From NCBI RefSeq assembly GCF_016834455.1, contig NZ_CP069213.1, positions 2,232,501 through 2,296,500 on the forward strand: a stretch of 64,000 nt of DNA, read 5' to 3'. The notes beneath the pieces were generated by a model. The model had not been told where the DNA came from and searched no databases. It worked only from the letters and a program-made list of their open reading frames with translations. The stretch's first letter is position 1. Each line of letters starts with the position of its first letter. The position numbers were made by a program, and so were the translations under genes. This document shows positions 28,836 to 37,537 of this stretch, piece after piece. This stretch comes from Shewanella litorisediminis (GTDB lineage Bacteria > Pseudomonadota > Gammaproteobacteria > Enterobacterales > Shewanellaceae).

Positions 28836-29954
28836 TTATTCGCTGACGGCTTTATCGGGTATGCCGCTACCTGCGCTGCTGTCACCATCTGATTTATCCA
28901 CCGGATGATTGCGTGGCCAGACGTTGACCACCGCTTTGACCAAAGAGGCCAAAGGAATGGCAAAAAACACGCCCCAAAAGCCCCATAGTCCACCAAAGAC
29001 CAACACGGCAGCGATAATGATAACCGGGTGCAGGTCCACCGCATCAGAGAACAGCAGCGGTACCAGCACGTTGCCATCCAGCGCCTGAATAATGCCGTAG
29101 CCCAGCATCAGATAACCAAATTCCGGTGAGAATCCCCACTGAAAAAAGCCAACCAGCGCAATGGGCAGGGTCACCAGGGTGGCACCCACGTAGGGGATCA
29201 GCACAGACAAACCGGTCAGCACGCCCAGCAGCGCTGAGTATCTTAGCCCCATCAAGGCAAAGAACACGTAGCTCACGGCGCCAACAATAATGATCTCAAT
29301 CACCTTGCCACGGATATAGTTGAAAATCTGCTGGTTCATCTCGCCCCACACTTTGCGGGCAAGTTCGCGGTTTGTAGGGAAAAATCGTTTACTGCCGCGG
29401 ATAAGCTCTTCCTTGTCTTTCAGAAAGAAAAACACCAGCAGCGGGACCAAAATGGTGTACACCATCAGCACCAGCAGCGATGCCGAGAAGCCCAAAATCT
29501 GCTTGCCAATATCGAGCAGATGCTGAGTATCGAGCATGCGCTTAAGCTCGGTTTCCATGGCAATCACCTGGTCTGCACTCACATACTGAGGGTATTTCTG
29601 GGTCAGCTCCTGAAGGTAGCCCATGCCCTTATCCAGCATGGCGGGCAGCTCGGTCAAGAGCGACATGCCCTGCTTCCAGAGACTCGGAACCAAACCAAAC
29701 ACCATCAAAAGCACGATGCCGGCAAAGAGCACCAACATCAGTGAAGCGCCGGTGGTGCGGTTTACACCAATGCGTGACATTTGGGCCACCGGCCACTCGA
29801 GCAAAAAGGCCAATACCAGCGCCACCAACAAGGGCGCCAGCAAACCACCGGCAAAATAAATCAGTGCCCAGAGGCCAATAAGAATAAACAGCAGGGTCAC
29901 TGCCTGGGGGTCACTGAACTTGTCCTTGTACCAGCGAGTCACGAATTCGAGCAT
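28836..29954 (-). CDS. perM: AI-2E family transporter (PerM-like)
   Basis: A 372-aa polytopic protein of the AI-2E/UPF0118 family (PerM, formerly YfgO in E. coli). It has an N-terminal helix pair (LLFILIGLWALIYFAGGLLA), a long soluble stretch (about 90-150), and a C-terminal helix bundle with the family motif LSVLIPYVGATLVTLPIAL and GNVLVPLLFSDAVDLHPV. AAGGAG lies 6 bases before the ATG. Its substrate is not known for PerM itself. The position between bcp and bepA follows the E. coli order. Confidence 0.88.
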   Translation of the reverse strand: MLEFVTRWYKDKFSDPQAVTLLFILIGLWALIYFAGGLLAPLLVALVLAFLLEWPVAQMSRIGVNRTTGASLMLVLFAGIVLLMVFGLVPSLWKQGMSLLTELPAMLDKGMGYLQELTQKYPQYVSADQVIAMETELKRMLDTQHLLDIGKQILGFSASLLVLMVYTILVPLLVFFFLKDKEELIRGSKRFFPTNRELARKVWGEMNQQIFNYIRGKVIEIIIVGAVSYVFFALMGLRYSALLGVLTGLSVLIPYVGATLVTLPIALVGFFQWGFSPEFGYLMLGYGIIQALDGNVLVPLLFSDAVDLHPVIIIAAVLVFGGLWGFWGVFFAIPLASLVKAVVNVWPRNHPVDKSDGDSSAGSGIPDKAVSE

Positions 29955-29998
29955 TGGGGCTCCTTACAGATAAGATCGCTATGGTTACTGAATATGGG

Positions 29999-30229
29999 TT
30001 ACTGAGTATGGGGCACTTGGCTGATAAGAAGTTTAAGGCAAGCGTTATCGTCCTGGGTACGCTGCACCCCGTAGCCCTGTTTTTCCAAAAATGCGGGAAC
30101 ATCACGGCGGGATGCATTGTCCAATAAAGCAACTTCAAGTGTTTCACCGGCCGGTAATTTTTTTAACGCCAGCTTCACCTGCACCAGAGGCACAGGACAT
30201 CGAAATGCTGTTAAATCGATAAAAACCAT
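29999..30229 (-). CDS. TusA/SirA-like sulfurtransferase-family protein
   Basis: A 76-aa protein with the TusA-family N-terminal motif DLTAFRCPVPLVQVK, including the CPxP Cys that carries persulfide in TusA. The rest fits the small two-layer alpha/beta fold (LALKKLPAGETLEVALLDN). TusA-like proteins relay sulfur for tRNA thiolation or other pathways; this one has no partner nearby that identifies its pathway. It is divergent from bepA and 45 bases upstream of perM on the same strand. Confidence 0.85.
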   Translation of the reverse strand: MVFIDLTAFRCPVPLVQVKLALKKLPAGETLEVALLDNASRRDVPAFLEKQGYGVQRTQDDNACLKLLISQVPHTQ

Positions 30230-30356
30230 AATGAACTTGCCTTCGCTAAACCGGGGCTATTATCCTTGCTTGCACGCTAAACCACAAGCGACTTGCCCAA
30301 GGCCGGACACCAACACAGGGATCTTCAACCTCTTGCGTAATTTGACACTTTCCAGA

Positions 30357-31802
30357 ATGACAAAGACACTCGCTGCGGCGGGTTTATCCATACTGCTCAC
30401 CTTACCTGCGGCCAAGAGTTTTGCGAACAACGATTTGCCTGATCTTGGCACTGCGGCAGTTAACACCTTCAGTCTGGAAAAGGAAATGATCTACGGGGAC
30501 GCCTATATGCGGGTGATCCGCTCGTCGGCGCCGCTGTTGAACGACCCGGTACTGAGCCAATACCTTACAGAACTTGGCAACAAGCTCGTCGCTAACGCCA
30601 CCGGTGTAAAAACCCCTTTTTACTTTTTCTTGCTGCGTAACGACGAAATCAACGCCTTCGCGTTTTTCGGTGGCCACGTGGGCGTGCATACGGGGCTGTT
30701 TTTAAATGCCGATACCGAGAGTGAACTTGCATCGGTACTGGCACACGAAATCACCCACGTCACACAGCGCCACCTGGCGCGCTCGCTGGAAGCCCAGCAA
30801 AAAGCCGGCCCCGCGACTATTGCCGGTCTTCTGGGCGCCATTTTGCTCACCATTGCCGCGCCCCAGGCCGGTATGGCGGCGCTCGCCACCACTCAGGCGC
30901 TCGCTACTCAGTCCAAAATCAACTACACCCGCCAACATGAAAAGGAAGCCGATCGTATCGGCATGCAAATTCTGGTGGATGCCGGATTCGACCCCGAAGC
31001 GGCGGCAGATTTTTTCGGTAAGATAGCCAGCCGTTACCGCTTCACCACCAAGCCGCCGCAAATGCTGCTCACTCACCCCTTGCCTGAATCGCGCATCAGT
31101 GAAGCCCGTACCCGGGCGACCCAATACCCCCACAGGTATGTGCCAGACAGTTTGAACTACCATCTGGCCCGTGCCAGGGTGCAGGTCAGGTTCTCCAGTT
31201 ACAGTGAAGAAGCCGCGCTGAATCTGTTTGAGAAACAGCTGTCACGCCACAGTTATGCCATTGAGAGCGCAGCCCTTTATGGCAAGGCTCTGGCGCTGTT
31301 TCGCCTTAAACGCTTCGAGGAATCTGAAGCCATCATCGACAAACTGCTTGCCCGCGATGACAACAACCTGTTTTATCTCGATACCAAAACCGATTTGCTC
31401 GCCGAGCGCAAAGATTTCCAGTCTGCCATCACGCTGCTGGAAGCCAAACGCAAACTTAAACCCACCTCTCAGGTGATCAACGCCAATCTTGCCAATGTGT
31501 ATATCGAAGCCGATGAGAGCCCAAAGGCGATTCCACTGCTGGAAGACATGGTATTTCTCGACAGGCAAAATCCTCTGCCCTACCAGTTGATGACCCAGGC
31601 CTACCGAAAAGACGGCAATAAGGCGCTGGAGCACTTTGCCACCGCCGAAACGCTGGCGCTCGCGGCAGACTACAAGGGCGCAGTGGATCAGCTTAACTTC
31701 GCCTACCGCTACACCAAGGATGATGCGTTGCAACTGGCGCGAATCGAAGCCCGCATTCGCCAGTTTAAAGACGCCGAAAAAGCCCTGGACGAACTCAAGT
31801 AG
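30357..31802 (+). CDS. bepA: Periplasmic metalloprotease/chaperone BepA
   Basis: BepA (YfgC) assists assembly of outer-membrane proteins such as LptD and degrades misfolded ones. From ATG 30357 the product is 481 aa, close to the E. coli 487: a signal peptide (MTKTLAAAGLSILLTLPAAK), an M48 protease domain with zinc ligands His130, His134 (HEITH) and Glu197 (KEADR), and a C-terminal TPR region (about 270-475). The frame is open much further upstream, but that part overlaps the divergent TusA-like gene. A TTG a few codons upstream cannot be excluded, as neither site has a strong ribosome signal. Confidence 0.92.
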   Translation: MTKTLAAAGLSILLTLPAAKSFANNDLPDLGTAAVNTFSLEKEMIYGDAYMRVIRSSAPLLNDPVLSQYLTELGNKLVANATGVKTPFYFFLLRNDEINAFAFFGGHVGVHTGLFLNADTESELASVLAHEITHVTQRHLARSLEAQQKAGPATIAGLLGAILLTIAAPQAGMAALATTQALATQSKINYTRQHEKEADRIGMQILVDAGFDPEAAADFFGKIASRYRFTTKPPQMLLTHPLPESRISEARTRATQYPHRYVPDSLNYHLARARVQVRFSSYSEEAALNLFEKQLSRHSYAIESAALYGKALALFRLKRFEESEAIIDKLLARDDNNLFYLDTKTDLLAERKDFQSAITLLEAKRKLKPTSQVINANLANVYIEADESPKAIPLLEDMVFLDRQNPLPYQLMTQAYRKDGNKALEHFATAETLALAADYKGAVDQLNFAYRYTKDDALQLARIEARIRQFKDAEKALDELK

Positions 31803-31813
31803 CCGGGTTGTTC

Positions 31814-31848
31814 AACAGGCTCCGCCGCTGACGGGGCCTGTTTTTTTT
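31814..31848 (+). terminator. Intrinsic terminator after bepA
   Basis: ACAGGC (31815-31820) pairs with GCCTGT (31836-31841), extended by further GC pairs in the arm, followed by a T8 run. Confidence 0.75.
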
Positions 31849-31894
31849 GATATCATCTGCGCCAATTTTTATGGCATAAAAATCGGAACCCGTA

Positions 31895-32245
31895 ATGACA
31901 AAAGCCGTTATTTTGCATAATCCACGCTGCTCAAAAAGCCGCGAAACCCTGGCGCTGCTCGGTGAACAAGGTGTTGAGATTGAAGTGGTGGAATACCTTA
32001 AAGACACGCCGGATGCCGCCGAAATTGCCCGCATCTTATCTCTGCTCGGCATGGGGGCACGGGAACTGATGCGCACCAAGGAAGATGAATACAAGGCCCT
32101 TGGGTTGGATAACCCGGATTTGGATGAGGCCGCGTTAATCGACGCCATGGTCGCCCATCCAAAACTGATTGAGCGCCCTGTGGTGCTGGCCAATGGCAAG
32201 GCTGCCATCGGCAGACCACCCGCCAACGTACTAGAAATCCTTTGA
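31895..32245 (+). CDS. ArsC-family (Spx/ArsC) reductase-like protein, YfgD type
   Basis: A 116-aa thioredoxin-fold protein of the ArsC family: HNPRCSKSRETL with the single N-terminal Cys, RTKEDEYKALGL, and the LIERPVVL motif with the Arg that binds oxyanion in ArsC. Genes of this type next to bepA/hda are usually called yfgD or arsC; no ars operon neighbours are present, so arsenate reduction is only a possibility. It is followed within eight bases by a DUF2069 gene. Confidence 0.88.
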   Translation: MTKAVILHNPRCSKSRETLALLGEQGVEIEVVEYLKDTPDAAEIARILSLLGMGARELMRTKEDEYKALGLDNPDLDEAALIDAMVAHPKLIERPVVLANGKAAIGRPPANVLEIL

Positions 32246-32253
32246 GGTGTCGT

Positions 32254-32634
32254 GTGCTGTCAAACACCGCGTTACTGTTAACAATCAACCGTGTGGGGTA
32301 TCTCGCCCTGCTGCTGGTTATGGCCTTCTGGTTTGTGCTTGGCCCCAACAGCCGGGAATATTCCCTCATCTTTAACCTGCTGTGGCTGGTACCCCTGCTG
32401 CTTCCGCTCCCCGGGTTGATGAAGGGCAATCCCTACACCCATGCCTGGGCAAGCTTTGTCCTCTGCCTGTATCTGCTGCACGCGCTGACGCTGGTGTATA
32501 TCGCCGGCGACTGGCTGTGGTTCGCCTGCCTCGAACTCGCCCTCTTGGTGCTTCTGTCAGTCACTTTCCCGTTTTACGCCCGCCATCGCGGCCGTGAACT
32601 GGGCCTTGGGCTCAAGAAAAAGTCGAAGGAATAA
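32254..32634 (+). CDS. DUF2069 small membrane protein
   Basis: A 126-aa protein with four predicted membrane helices (for example LALLLVMAFWFVLG, YSLIFNLLWLVPLLLPLPGL, ASFVLCLYLLHALTLVYIAG) and a basic tail LGLKKKSKE. It matches the DUF2069 family, of unknown function. The best start is GTG 32254, with GAGG at 32244-32247 overlapping the previous stop; this implies co-translation with the ArsC-like gene. In E. coli no equivalent lies at this place. Confidence 0.8.
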   Translation: MLSNTALLLTINRVGYLALLLVMAFWFVLGPNSREYSLIFNLLWLVPLLLPLPGLMKGNPYTHAWASFVLCLYLLHALTLVYIAGDWLWFACLELALLVLLSVTFPFYARHRGRELGLGLKKKSKE

Positions 32635-32670
32635 TGTTGCATTGAGCAGATGAGTGAATCTCCAATAAAC

Positions 32671-32699
32671 AAAAAGCGCTGCCATGGCAGCGCTTTTTT
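32671..32699. terminator. Bidirectional terminator, DUF2069 gene / hda
   Basis: A perfect palindrome, AAAAAGCGCTGCC (32671-32683) against GGCAGCGCTTTTT, followed by T on the plus strand and preceded by A on the other. Confidence 0.88.
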
Positions 32700-32784
32700 A
32701 TGAACAAAACTGACTGTTAAATCTATTTATATTCAATGCAATAAATACTTTCATGCTATAAACCATGAAGTAGCCATGAAAAAA

Positions 32785-33495
32785 TCAGAGCCTCAGCATC
32801 TCTTTCACAAAGGGTATGGTCAGCTTGCGTTGATGCACCATGGATGCCTTGTCCAAGCGGTCCAGCACATCAAACAGCGTACGTAAATCTCTCGCCATAC
32901 GATTGAGCAGAAAACGCCCCACGTCCTCCGGCAGTTGCAGTCCGCGCATGGCCGCACGGCGCTGCAGTGCCGCGAGCTTCTCATCGTCCATCATTGGCTG
33001 CAACTGGTAGGTCAGCCCCCAATGCATTCTGGACACCAGATCCGGCAGCACAAAACCTGCCTCCATGGGCGAGGCACTGGCACTGACTATCAAACTGCCA
33101 CGTTTTTGCTCCGCCACCCGGTTATAGAGATCGAATATCGCCTCTTCCCACAGGGGATGACCAGCTACCGCGTCCACATCATCGATACAGATGAGGTCAA
33201 ACTGCTCAAGCCCCTCCAACAAGGCGGTGGAGATACTGGCATGAATACCCAGGGGAATATAAAAGCTGCGACGCTCCAGCTCATTGGCCCTGGCACAGGC
33301 GGCATGAATAAGATGGGTGCGTCCCGATTTGACCGGTCCCCACAGATAAATAGCCTGAACCCCGTCGCCACCTGCCGCCGATTTCAGCGCGCCGATAAGC
33401 TCGTCATTACCCGCCGCAGGGTAATAACTGGTGAACGTCTCATCATCTGGCAAATGTACAGGCAGGGACAACTGCAATGGGGGATGTTGTGTCAC
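32785..33495 (-). CDS. hda: DnaA regulatory inactivator Hda
   Basis: Hda, bound to the DNA clamp, triggers hydrolysis of DnaA-ATP after initiation (RIDA). The 236-aa DnaA-like AAA+ protein begins with the clamp-binding motif QLSLPV (residues 8-13), followed by LPDDETF, a family-typical degenerate Walker A (GPVKSGRTH), Walker B LICIDDVD, and ends KLTIPFVKEMLRL, almost as in E. coli. I choose the GTG at 33495, with GAGAAG about 9 bases upstream; another GTG ten codons earlier (33525) adds residues not seen in Hda. Confidence 0.93.
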   Translation of the reverse strand: MTQHPPLQLSLPVHLPDDETFTSYYPAAGNDELIGALKSAAGGDGVQAIYLWGPVKSGRTHLIHAACARANELERRSFYIPLGIHASISTALLEGLEQFDLICIDDVDAVAGHPLWEEAIFDLYNRVAEQKRGSLIVSASASPMEAGFVLPDLVSRMHWGLTYQLQPMMDDEKLAALQRRAAMRGLQLPEDVGRFLLNRMARDLRTLFDVLDRLDKASMVHQRKLTIPFVKEMLRL

Positions 33496-33582
33496 TCGGT
33501 TACTTCTCAATCTATCTTGTGGCACCTGAAGAAAAACGGCGCCAGTGTATCATGGACGCCGTTAAATTCCGAGCCGGACGGC

Positions 33583-34731
33583 TTACTGGCCCCGCCATTG
33601 GTAGCGGTTTGGCTGCGCCGGAACACCGGGCACTTCCAGAATCTCCCCGGGCTGCACCGCGGTGGCGAAAGGGTCCACAATAACGCCACCCTGTTGAGTG
33701 CCTTGTTCGGCTCCGCCAAGGGGCTGCAGCCGCGGCTCCAGGGCCAGGGTGCGTCTGAGTTCATCCTCGCTGCCAAAGAGTGCCAAAGCAAAACGCAGTG
33801 AGTCCCCTTCGATACTGACCAAACGGGCAGATTTAACCATGGAGAGCTGGCCTAAGTAGGTCTCTATATCCACCACCGCTTTAAGGCTACCCACACCGGT
33901 AAACACCAGCTCGGTTTCACTTTCCTGACTGGTTCCGGTAACCGCGTATCGGGAGACATAAAAGGAGCTCATACCGGACAGGATCGCGCTGATGGCGCTG
34001 TCCAGACTCTCGGCGCTGCCCTCAACCTGATTAACAGATTGAAGCGGTGTTGTGATATCGGTTTGAGCTTGCCGCGGATAAAGCGCCAAGCGATATTCGA
34101 AGCCGGTGCCCGCCGCTTCCAGGGTGGCCAGAGCAAAAAAGTCCGATTGATAACGGCGTGAAGCCAGTGCCACTTCGTCAGCAAAAAAACCTCTGACGGA
34201 ATTGATATTGGCCGCCATCATGTCGTCCAAATCCAGCAGCGGAAACAATAGCGGTACGCCTGCCTGTGCGCTGGCATCATTAAACTGGCTGCGAAGAGCC
34301 AAATCTGATTGGTCGCCCAGCAGCACCTTCTCACCATCACCGTCGGTGGCAAGCCACAACAGGGTCAGCGGGCGCTGTTTACCCCACACTGGCAACTGAG
34401 CACTGCGAAGGGTGGAGGTCACCCGGGCGCTATCGAAGCTGGCCCGAACGTACAGGCGGCCATTGTTTTCAACATAGCCATATTGGCTGAGGGCCGAGCG
34501 GGCCTGTGCTATCAGTGACTGAACCTGGGGATTGGCCAGTGTTTCAGTACTGCCACTGTTTTTGACCAACACCTTGGCCATGGCATCTTTGATAGCTTGT
34601 TCAAGCTCTTCACTGCTTCTTGAATTAACTGGTACATCGGCTTCGTTCAGCCGACTGACCTGCACCGCCTCAGCGCTGATATGCCCAAACAGCAGTCCCA
34701 GTCCTAATGCAACTTTGAGAAAGGATTTCAT
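33583..34731 (-). CDS. DUF2066 family secreted protein
   Basis: A 382-aa protein with a signal peptide (MKSFLKVALGLGLLFGHISA, cleavage near SAEA-V) and a DUF2066-type body (RLNEADVPVNSRSSEELEQA, LLWLATDGDGEKVLLGD, LLFPLLDLDDM). The function of the family is unknown. It lies directly upstream of hda on the same strand, 87 bases away, and is divergent from uraA. An in-frame extension upstream (to 34836) reads into the shared promoter region and is rejected; ATGs at 34734 and 34731 are equally possible. Confidence 0.82.
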   Translation of the reverse strand: MKSFLKVALGLGLLFGHISAEAVQVSRLNEADVPVNSRSSEELEQAIKDAMAKVLVKNSGSTETLANPQVQSLIAQARSALSQYGYVENNGRLYVRASFDSARVTSTLRSAQLPVWGKQRPLTLLWLATDGDGEKVLLGDQSDLALRSQFNDASAQAGVPLLFPLLDLDDMMAANINSVRGFFADEVALASRRYQSDFFALATLEAAGTGFEYRLALYPRQAQTDITTPLQSVNQVEGSAESLDSAISAILSGMSSFYVSRYAVTGTSQESETELVFTGVGSLKAVVDIETYLGQLSMVKSARLVSIEGDSLRFALALFGSEDELRRTLALEPRLQPLGGAEQGTQQGGVIVDPFATAVQPGEILEVPGVPAQPNRYQWRGQ

Positions 34732-34881
34732 CATGAAAAATGGTCTGTTCCCAACAATGATTGAGCGGCAGTGTAACATACTTACAGCACGGCAACACAG
34801 CGACAAAATGATGGAGCCGGACCTGAAATTGTCCAATTTTGTCCTTGTACGCCAAGGAGTTCACAAAAAAGCGATCCTGAC

Positions 34882-34909
34882 TTATCAAAATGCCAACAAC
34901 TGGTAGAAT
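34882..34909 (+). promoter_or_regulatory. Probable uraA promoter
   Basis: TTATCA (34882-34887), a 16-base spacer and TAGAAT (34904-34909) preceded by TGG, giving an extended -10. The start would lie roughly 25-30 bases upstream of uraA. Confidence 0.5.
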
Positions 34910-34942
34910 GGGAAGATTTTTAACCCTACAGGATATAACAAA

Positions 34943-36172
34943 ATGAATAGACTCCTGCTTCCCCTGCAGGGCGCACAGATGTTATTTGTGGCCTTTGGGG
35001 CACTGGTGTTGATGCCGCTGTTGACGGGCTTGGATACCAGTGTTGCGCTCTTCACCGCCGGTATAGGCACCTTGTTGTTTCAGCTTATCACCCGCCGTCA
35101 GGTACCGATATTCCTCGCATCTTCCTTCGCCTTTATCGCTCCCATCATGTACTCAGTGCAAATGTGGGGCGTGGCCGCAACCATGGGAGGACTGGTGGCA
35201 GCCGGGTGCGTGTATCTGGTGCTGTCCACGCTGGTAAAACTCAGAGGGGTTGGCTTTATTCATCGCCTGTTACCCCCCGTGGTTGTGGGCCCAGTGATCA
35301 TTATCATCGGCTTGGGCCTTGCCCCCGTGGCGGTGAATATGGCGCTCGGTAAAAGTGGTGATGGCAGCCTGGTACTGGTTGAAGGAAACACCGCCCTTAT
35401 CATCTCGTTGCTATCCCTTATCACCACAGTACTGGTTGCCGTGCTGGCAAAAGGCTTACTTAAACTGATGCCCATCCTTGCCGGTATTTTGGTGGGTTAT
35501 GTGGCCAGCCTGTTCTTTGGCGTGGTGAGCTTTGATGCCATGACCAACGCGCCCTGGTTTGCCATGCCGAGTTTTACCACACCGGAATTCCATTGGCAGG
35601 CTATTCTCTTTATGATCCCGGTGGCCATTGCCCCTGCCGTAGAGCACATAGGCGACATATTGGCTATCTCCAATGTCACCCGTAAAGACTTTATGAAAGA
35701 CCCCGGTCTGCACCGTACACTCGCAGGCGACGGCGTTGCTACCATTGCCGCTGCGGCCTTTGGCGGCCCGCCAAATACCACCTACTCAGAGGTAACGGGT
35801 GCGGTTACTTTAACCCGCAACTTTGACCCCAAAATCATGACCTGGGCCGCGGTAGTCGCCATTCTGCTTGCCTTTGTTGGCAAACTGGGCGCCCTGATGC
35901 AAACCATACCTGTACCTGTGATGGGTGGCATCATGTGCTTGCTGTTTGGCTCTATTGCCTCAGTGGGTCTGAACACCCTTATTCGCAATCAGGTAAACCT
36001 GGCCTGCCCGCGCAACCTGGCCATTGTGGGTGTGACCCTGGTATTCGGCATCGGCGGTATGGCCTTTGGTATTGGCTCATTCAGCCTCACCGGCATCAGT
36101 CTGTGCGGTATTGTGGCGATTTTGATGAATCTGGTGTTGCCACCTTCAGCGCCTGAACCAGAAAGCCCATGA
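34943..36172 (+). CDS. uraA: Uracil/proton symporter (NCS2 family)
   Basis: UraA imports uracil with a proton. The 409-aa protein has 14 helices by eye and the two substrate/proton Glu positions known from E. coli UraA: one in IAPAVEHIGDI and one in TTYSEVTGAV (the family PxxTYxExxG signature). It lies next to hda as in E. coli, but upp, its usual partner there, is not adjacent. A terminator follows. Confidence 0.9.
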   Translation: MNRLLLPLQGAQMLFVAFGALVLMPLLTGLDTSVALFTAGIGTLLFQLITRRQVPIFLASSFAFIAPIMYSVQMWGVAATMGGLVAAGCVYLVLSTLVKLRGVGFIHRLLPPVVVGPVIIIIGLGLAPVAVNMALGKSGDGSLVLVEGNTALIISLLSLITTVLVAVLAKGLLKLMPILAGILVGYVASLFFGVVSFDAMTNAPWFAMPSFTTPEFHWQAILFMIPVAIAPAVEHIGDILAISNVTRKDFMKDPGLHRTLAGDGVATIAAAAFGGPPNTTYSEVTGAVTLTRNFDPKIMTWAAVVAILLAFVGKLGALMQTIPVPVMGGIMCLLFGSIASVGLNTLIRNQVNLACPRNLAIVGVTLVFGIGGMAFGIGSFSLTGISLCGIVAILMNLVLPPSAPEPESP

Positions 36173-36221
36173 TTGGTGAAACTCAGTGTGCGGGAGTTCG
36201 GCCGCACTGAATAAGAGTCAC

Positions 36222-36250
36222 AAAAAAGCCCCGCTTGGCGGGGCTTTTCG
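36222..36250. terminator. Terminator between uraA and grxD
   Basis: AAAAGCCCCGC (36224-36234) pairs with GCGGGGCTTTT (36238-36248) around a 3-base loop. It can act on both converging genes, more strongly for the minus strand (T6). Confidence 0.85.
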
Positions 36251-36272
36251 TACAAGGCCAAAAACCTGAAGC

Positions 36273-36605
36273 TTATTCTTCAGTTTTGTATTTGGCGGCC
36301 ACTTCTTTAATGAGCGGCTGCAGTTCGCCTTTCTGGAACATCTCGGTCAGGATGTCACAACCGCCAATCAGCTCGCCTTCGACCCACAGCTGTGGGAAAG
36401 TTGGCCAGTTGGCATACTTGGGCAGCTCAGCACGGATATCCGGATGTTGCAGGATGTCCACATAGGCAAACTGCTCACCGATGTTAATCATCATCTCAGC
36501 AACGCGGGCAGAGAAACCACAGCTTGGCAGCTTTGGAGAACCCTTCATGTAGACAATGATTGGGTTTTCAGCAATTTGCTGCTTGATTCTTTCTACTGTT
36601 TCCAT
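36273..36605 (-). CDS. grxD: Monothiol glutaredoxin 4
   Basis: GrxD binds a [2Fe-2S] cluster with glutathione and takes part in iron-sulfur trafficking. The 110-aa product has the monothiol CGFS motif (Cys29) after KGSPKLPS, the WPTFPQLWVEGELIGGCDI segment and the glutathione-binding GGCD. I start at METVERIKQQI (36605); a longer frame to 36650 adds unconserved residues. It is divergent from sodB with a 240-base gap. Confidence 0.94.
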   Translation of the reverse strand: METVERIKQQIAENPIIVYMKGSPKLPSCGFSARVAEMMINIGEQFAYVDILQHPDIRAELPKYANWPTFPQLWVEGELIGGCDILTEMFQKGELQPLIKEVAAKYKTEE

Positions 36606-36661
36606 TTTGATTCCTGACTTGGCATCCCCATTGGGGCATTGATGTCTCACACGTGGCCTTT

Positions 36662-36690
36662 ATTGTACGTCAGTGGACGCCGGAACAAAA
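36662..36690 (-). promoter_or_regulatory. Possible grxD promoter
   Basis: On the minus strand TACAAT (36667-36662) matches the -10 at five of six positions; TTTTGT lies 17 bases upstream. A start about 50 bases before grxD would follow. Confidence 0.35.
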
Positions 36691-36760
36691 TCCCACAGTT
36701 TATAAGGTTATGTCATTATTTGATTTTTCGATGAGCACTATCGGCCGAAAACCCCAAAGA

Positions 36761-36774
36761 ATGATTCACATCAC
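36761..36774. promoter_or_regulatory. FNR/CRP-like palindrome upstream of sodB
   Basis: TGAT-N4-ATCA (36762-36773) is a perfect inverted repeat matching the inner core of the FNR box TTGATnnnnATCAA, with both outermost bases off. The same bases overlap a weaker CRP-like half-site TCACA. It sits between divergent grxD and sodB. Confidence 0.4.
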
Positions 36775-36847
36775 AGATTTTCCGAGTACAATATTGGCCA
36801 GTGAGCAAGAACGTGAAAAACGTATAATCGTCCATGGAGAGATACTA

Positions 36848-37432
36848 ATGGCTTTCGAATTACCCCCGCTGCCATACGCAAAGAACGCACTGGAACCCCA
36901 TATTTCCCAGGAAACCATCGAGTACCACTACGGCAAGCACCACAACACCTACGTGGTTAAGCTGAACGGCCTGATCCCAGGTACCGAGTTCGAAGGCAAG
37001 ACCCTGGAAGAGATCGTAAAGACCTCCACCGGTGGTGTGTTCAACAACGCTGCTCAGGTTTGGAACCACACCTTCTACTGGAACTGTCTGGCCCCTAACG
37101 GCGGTGGCGCAGCCACTGGCCCGGTTGCCGATGCTATCAACGCCGCTTTCGGTTCTTTCGAAGAATTCAAAGCCAAGTTCACCGACGCTGCGGTAAACAA
37201 CTTCGGTAGCGCCTGGACCTGGTTGGTTAAAAAGGCTGACGGCACCGTTGCCATTGTAAACACCAGCAACGCCGCTACGCCGCTGACCGATGATTCTGTT
37301 ACCCCAATCCTGACCGTGGATGTGTGGGAACACGCTTATTACATCGATTATCGCAACGTGCGTCCTGACTACCTGGCCCACTTCTGGGAACTGGTAAACT
37401 GGGACTTCGTAAACCAGAACTTCGCTGGTTAA
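36848..37432 (+). CDS. sodB: Superoxide dismutase [Fe]
   Basis: SodB disproportionates superoxide in the cytoplasm. The 194-aa protein has the metal ligands His27, His74 (VWNHTFYW), Asp158 and His162 ([13 protein letters not shown]). Gln70 in AAQVWNH is the position that marks iron-type enzymes. The ATG at 36848 follows GGAGA; a longer in-frame extension to 36653 is spurious. The gene is monocistronic, closed by a terminator 20 bases after the stop. Confidence 0.97.
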   Translation: MAFELPPLPYAKNALEPHISQETIEYHYGKHHNTYVVKLNGLIPGTEFEGKTLEEIVKTSTGGVFNNAAQVWNHTFYWNCLAPNGGGAATGPVADAINAAFGSFEEFKAKFTDAAVNNFGSAWTWLVKKADGTVAIVNTSNAATPLTDDSVTPILTVDVWEHAYYIDYRNVRPDYLAHFWELVNWDFVNQNFAG

Positions 37433-37452
37433 TACAAGCCTTTGCCTTAATG

Positions 37453-37479
37453 AAAAGGAGCCTTGATGGCTCCTTTTTT
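37453..37479 (+). terminator. Intrinsic terminator after sodB
   Basis: AAAAGGAGCC (37453-37462) pairs with GGCTCCTTTT around TTGAT and continues in T6. Confidence 0.88.
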
Positions 37480-37537
37480 GTTGTGATTTTTCCTTATCGA
37501 ATCGCCCTACATCCCCTATTACCTCGAATCAACGCAC

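Noticed and set aside
30117..30356. N-terminal extension of bepA by 80 codons
   Set aside because: It overlaps the divergent TusA-like gene, precedes the signal peptide and has no counterpart in BepA.
36823..36828. Perfect TATAAT just upstream of sodB
   Set aside because: No acceptable -35 at 16-18 bases, and a start there would cut into the ribosome site, so I do not call it a promoter.
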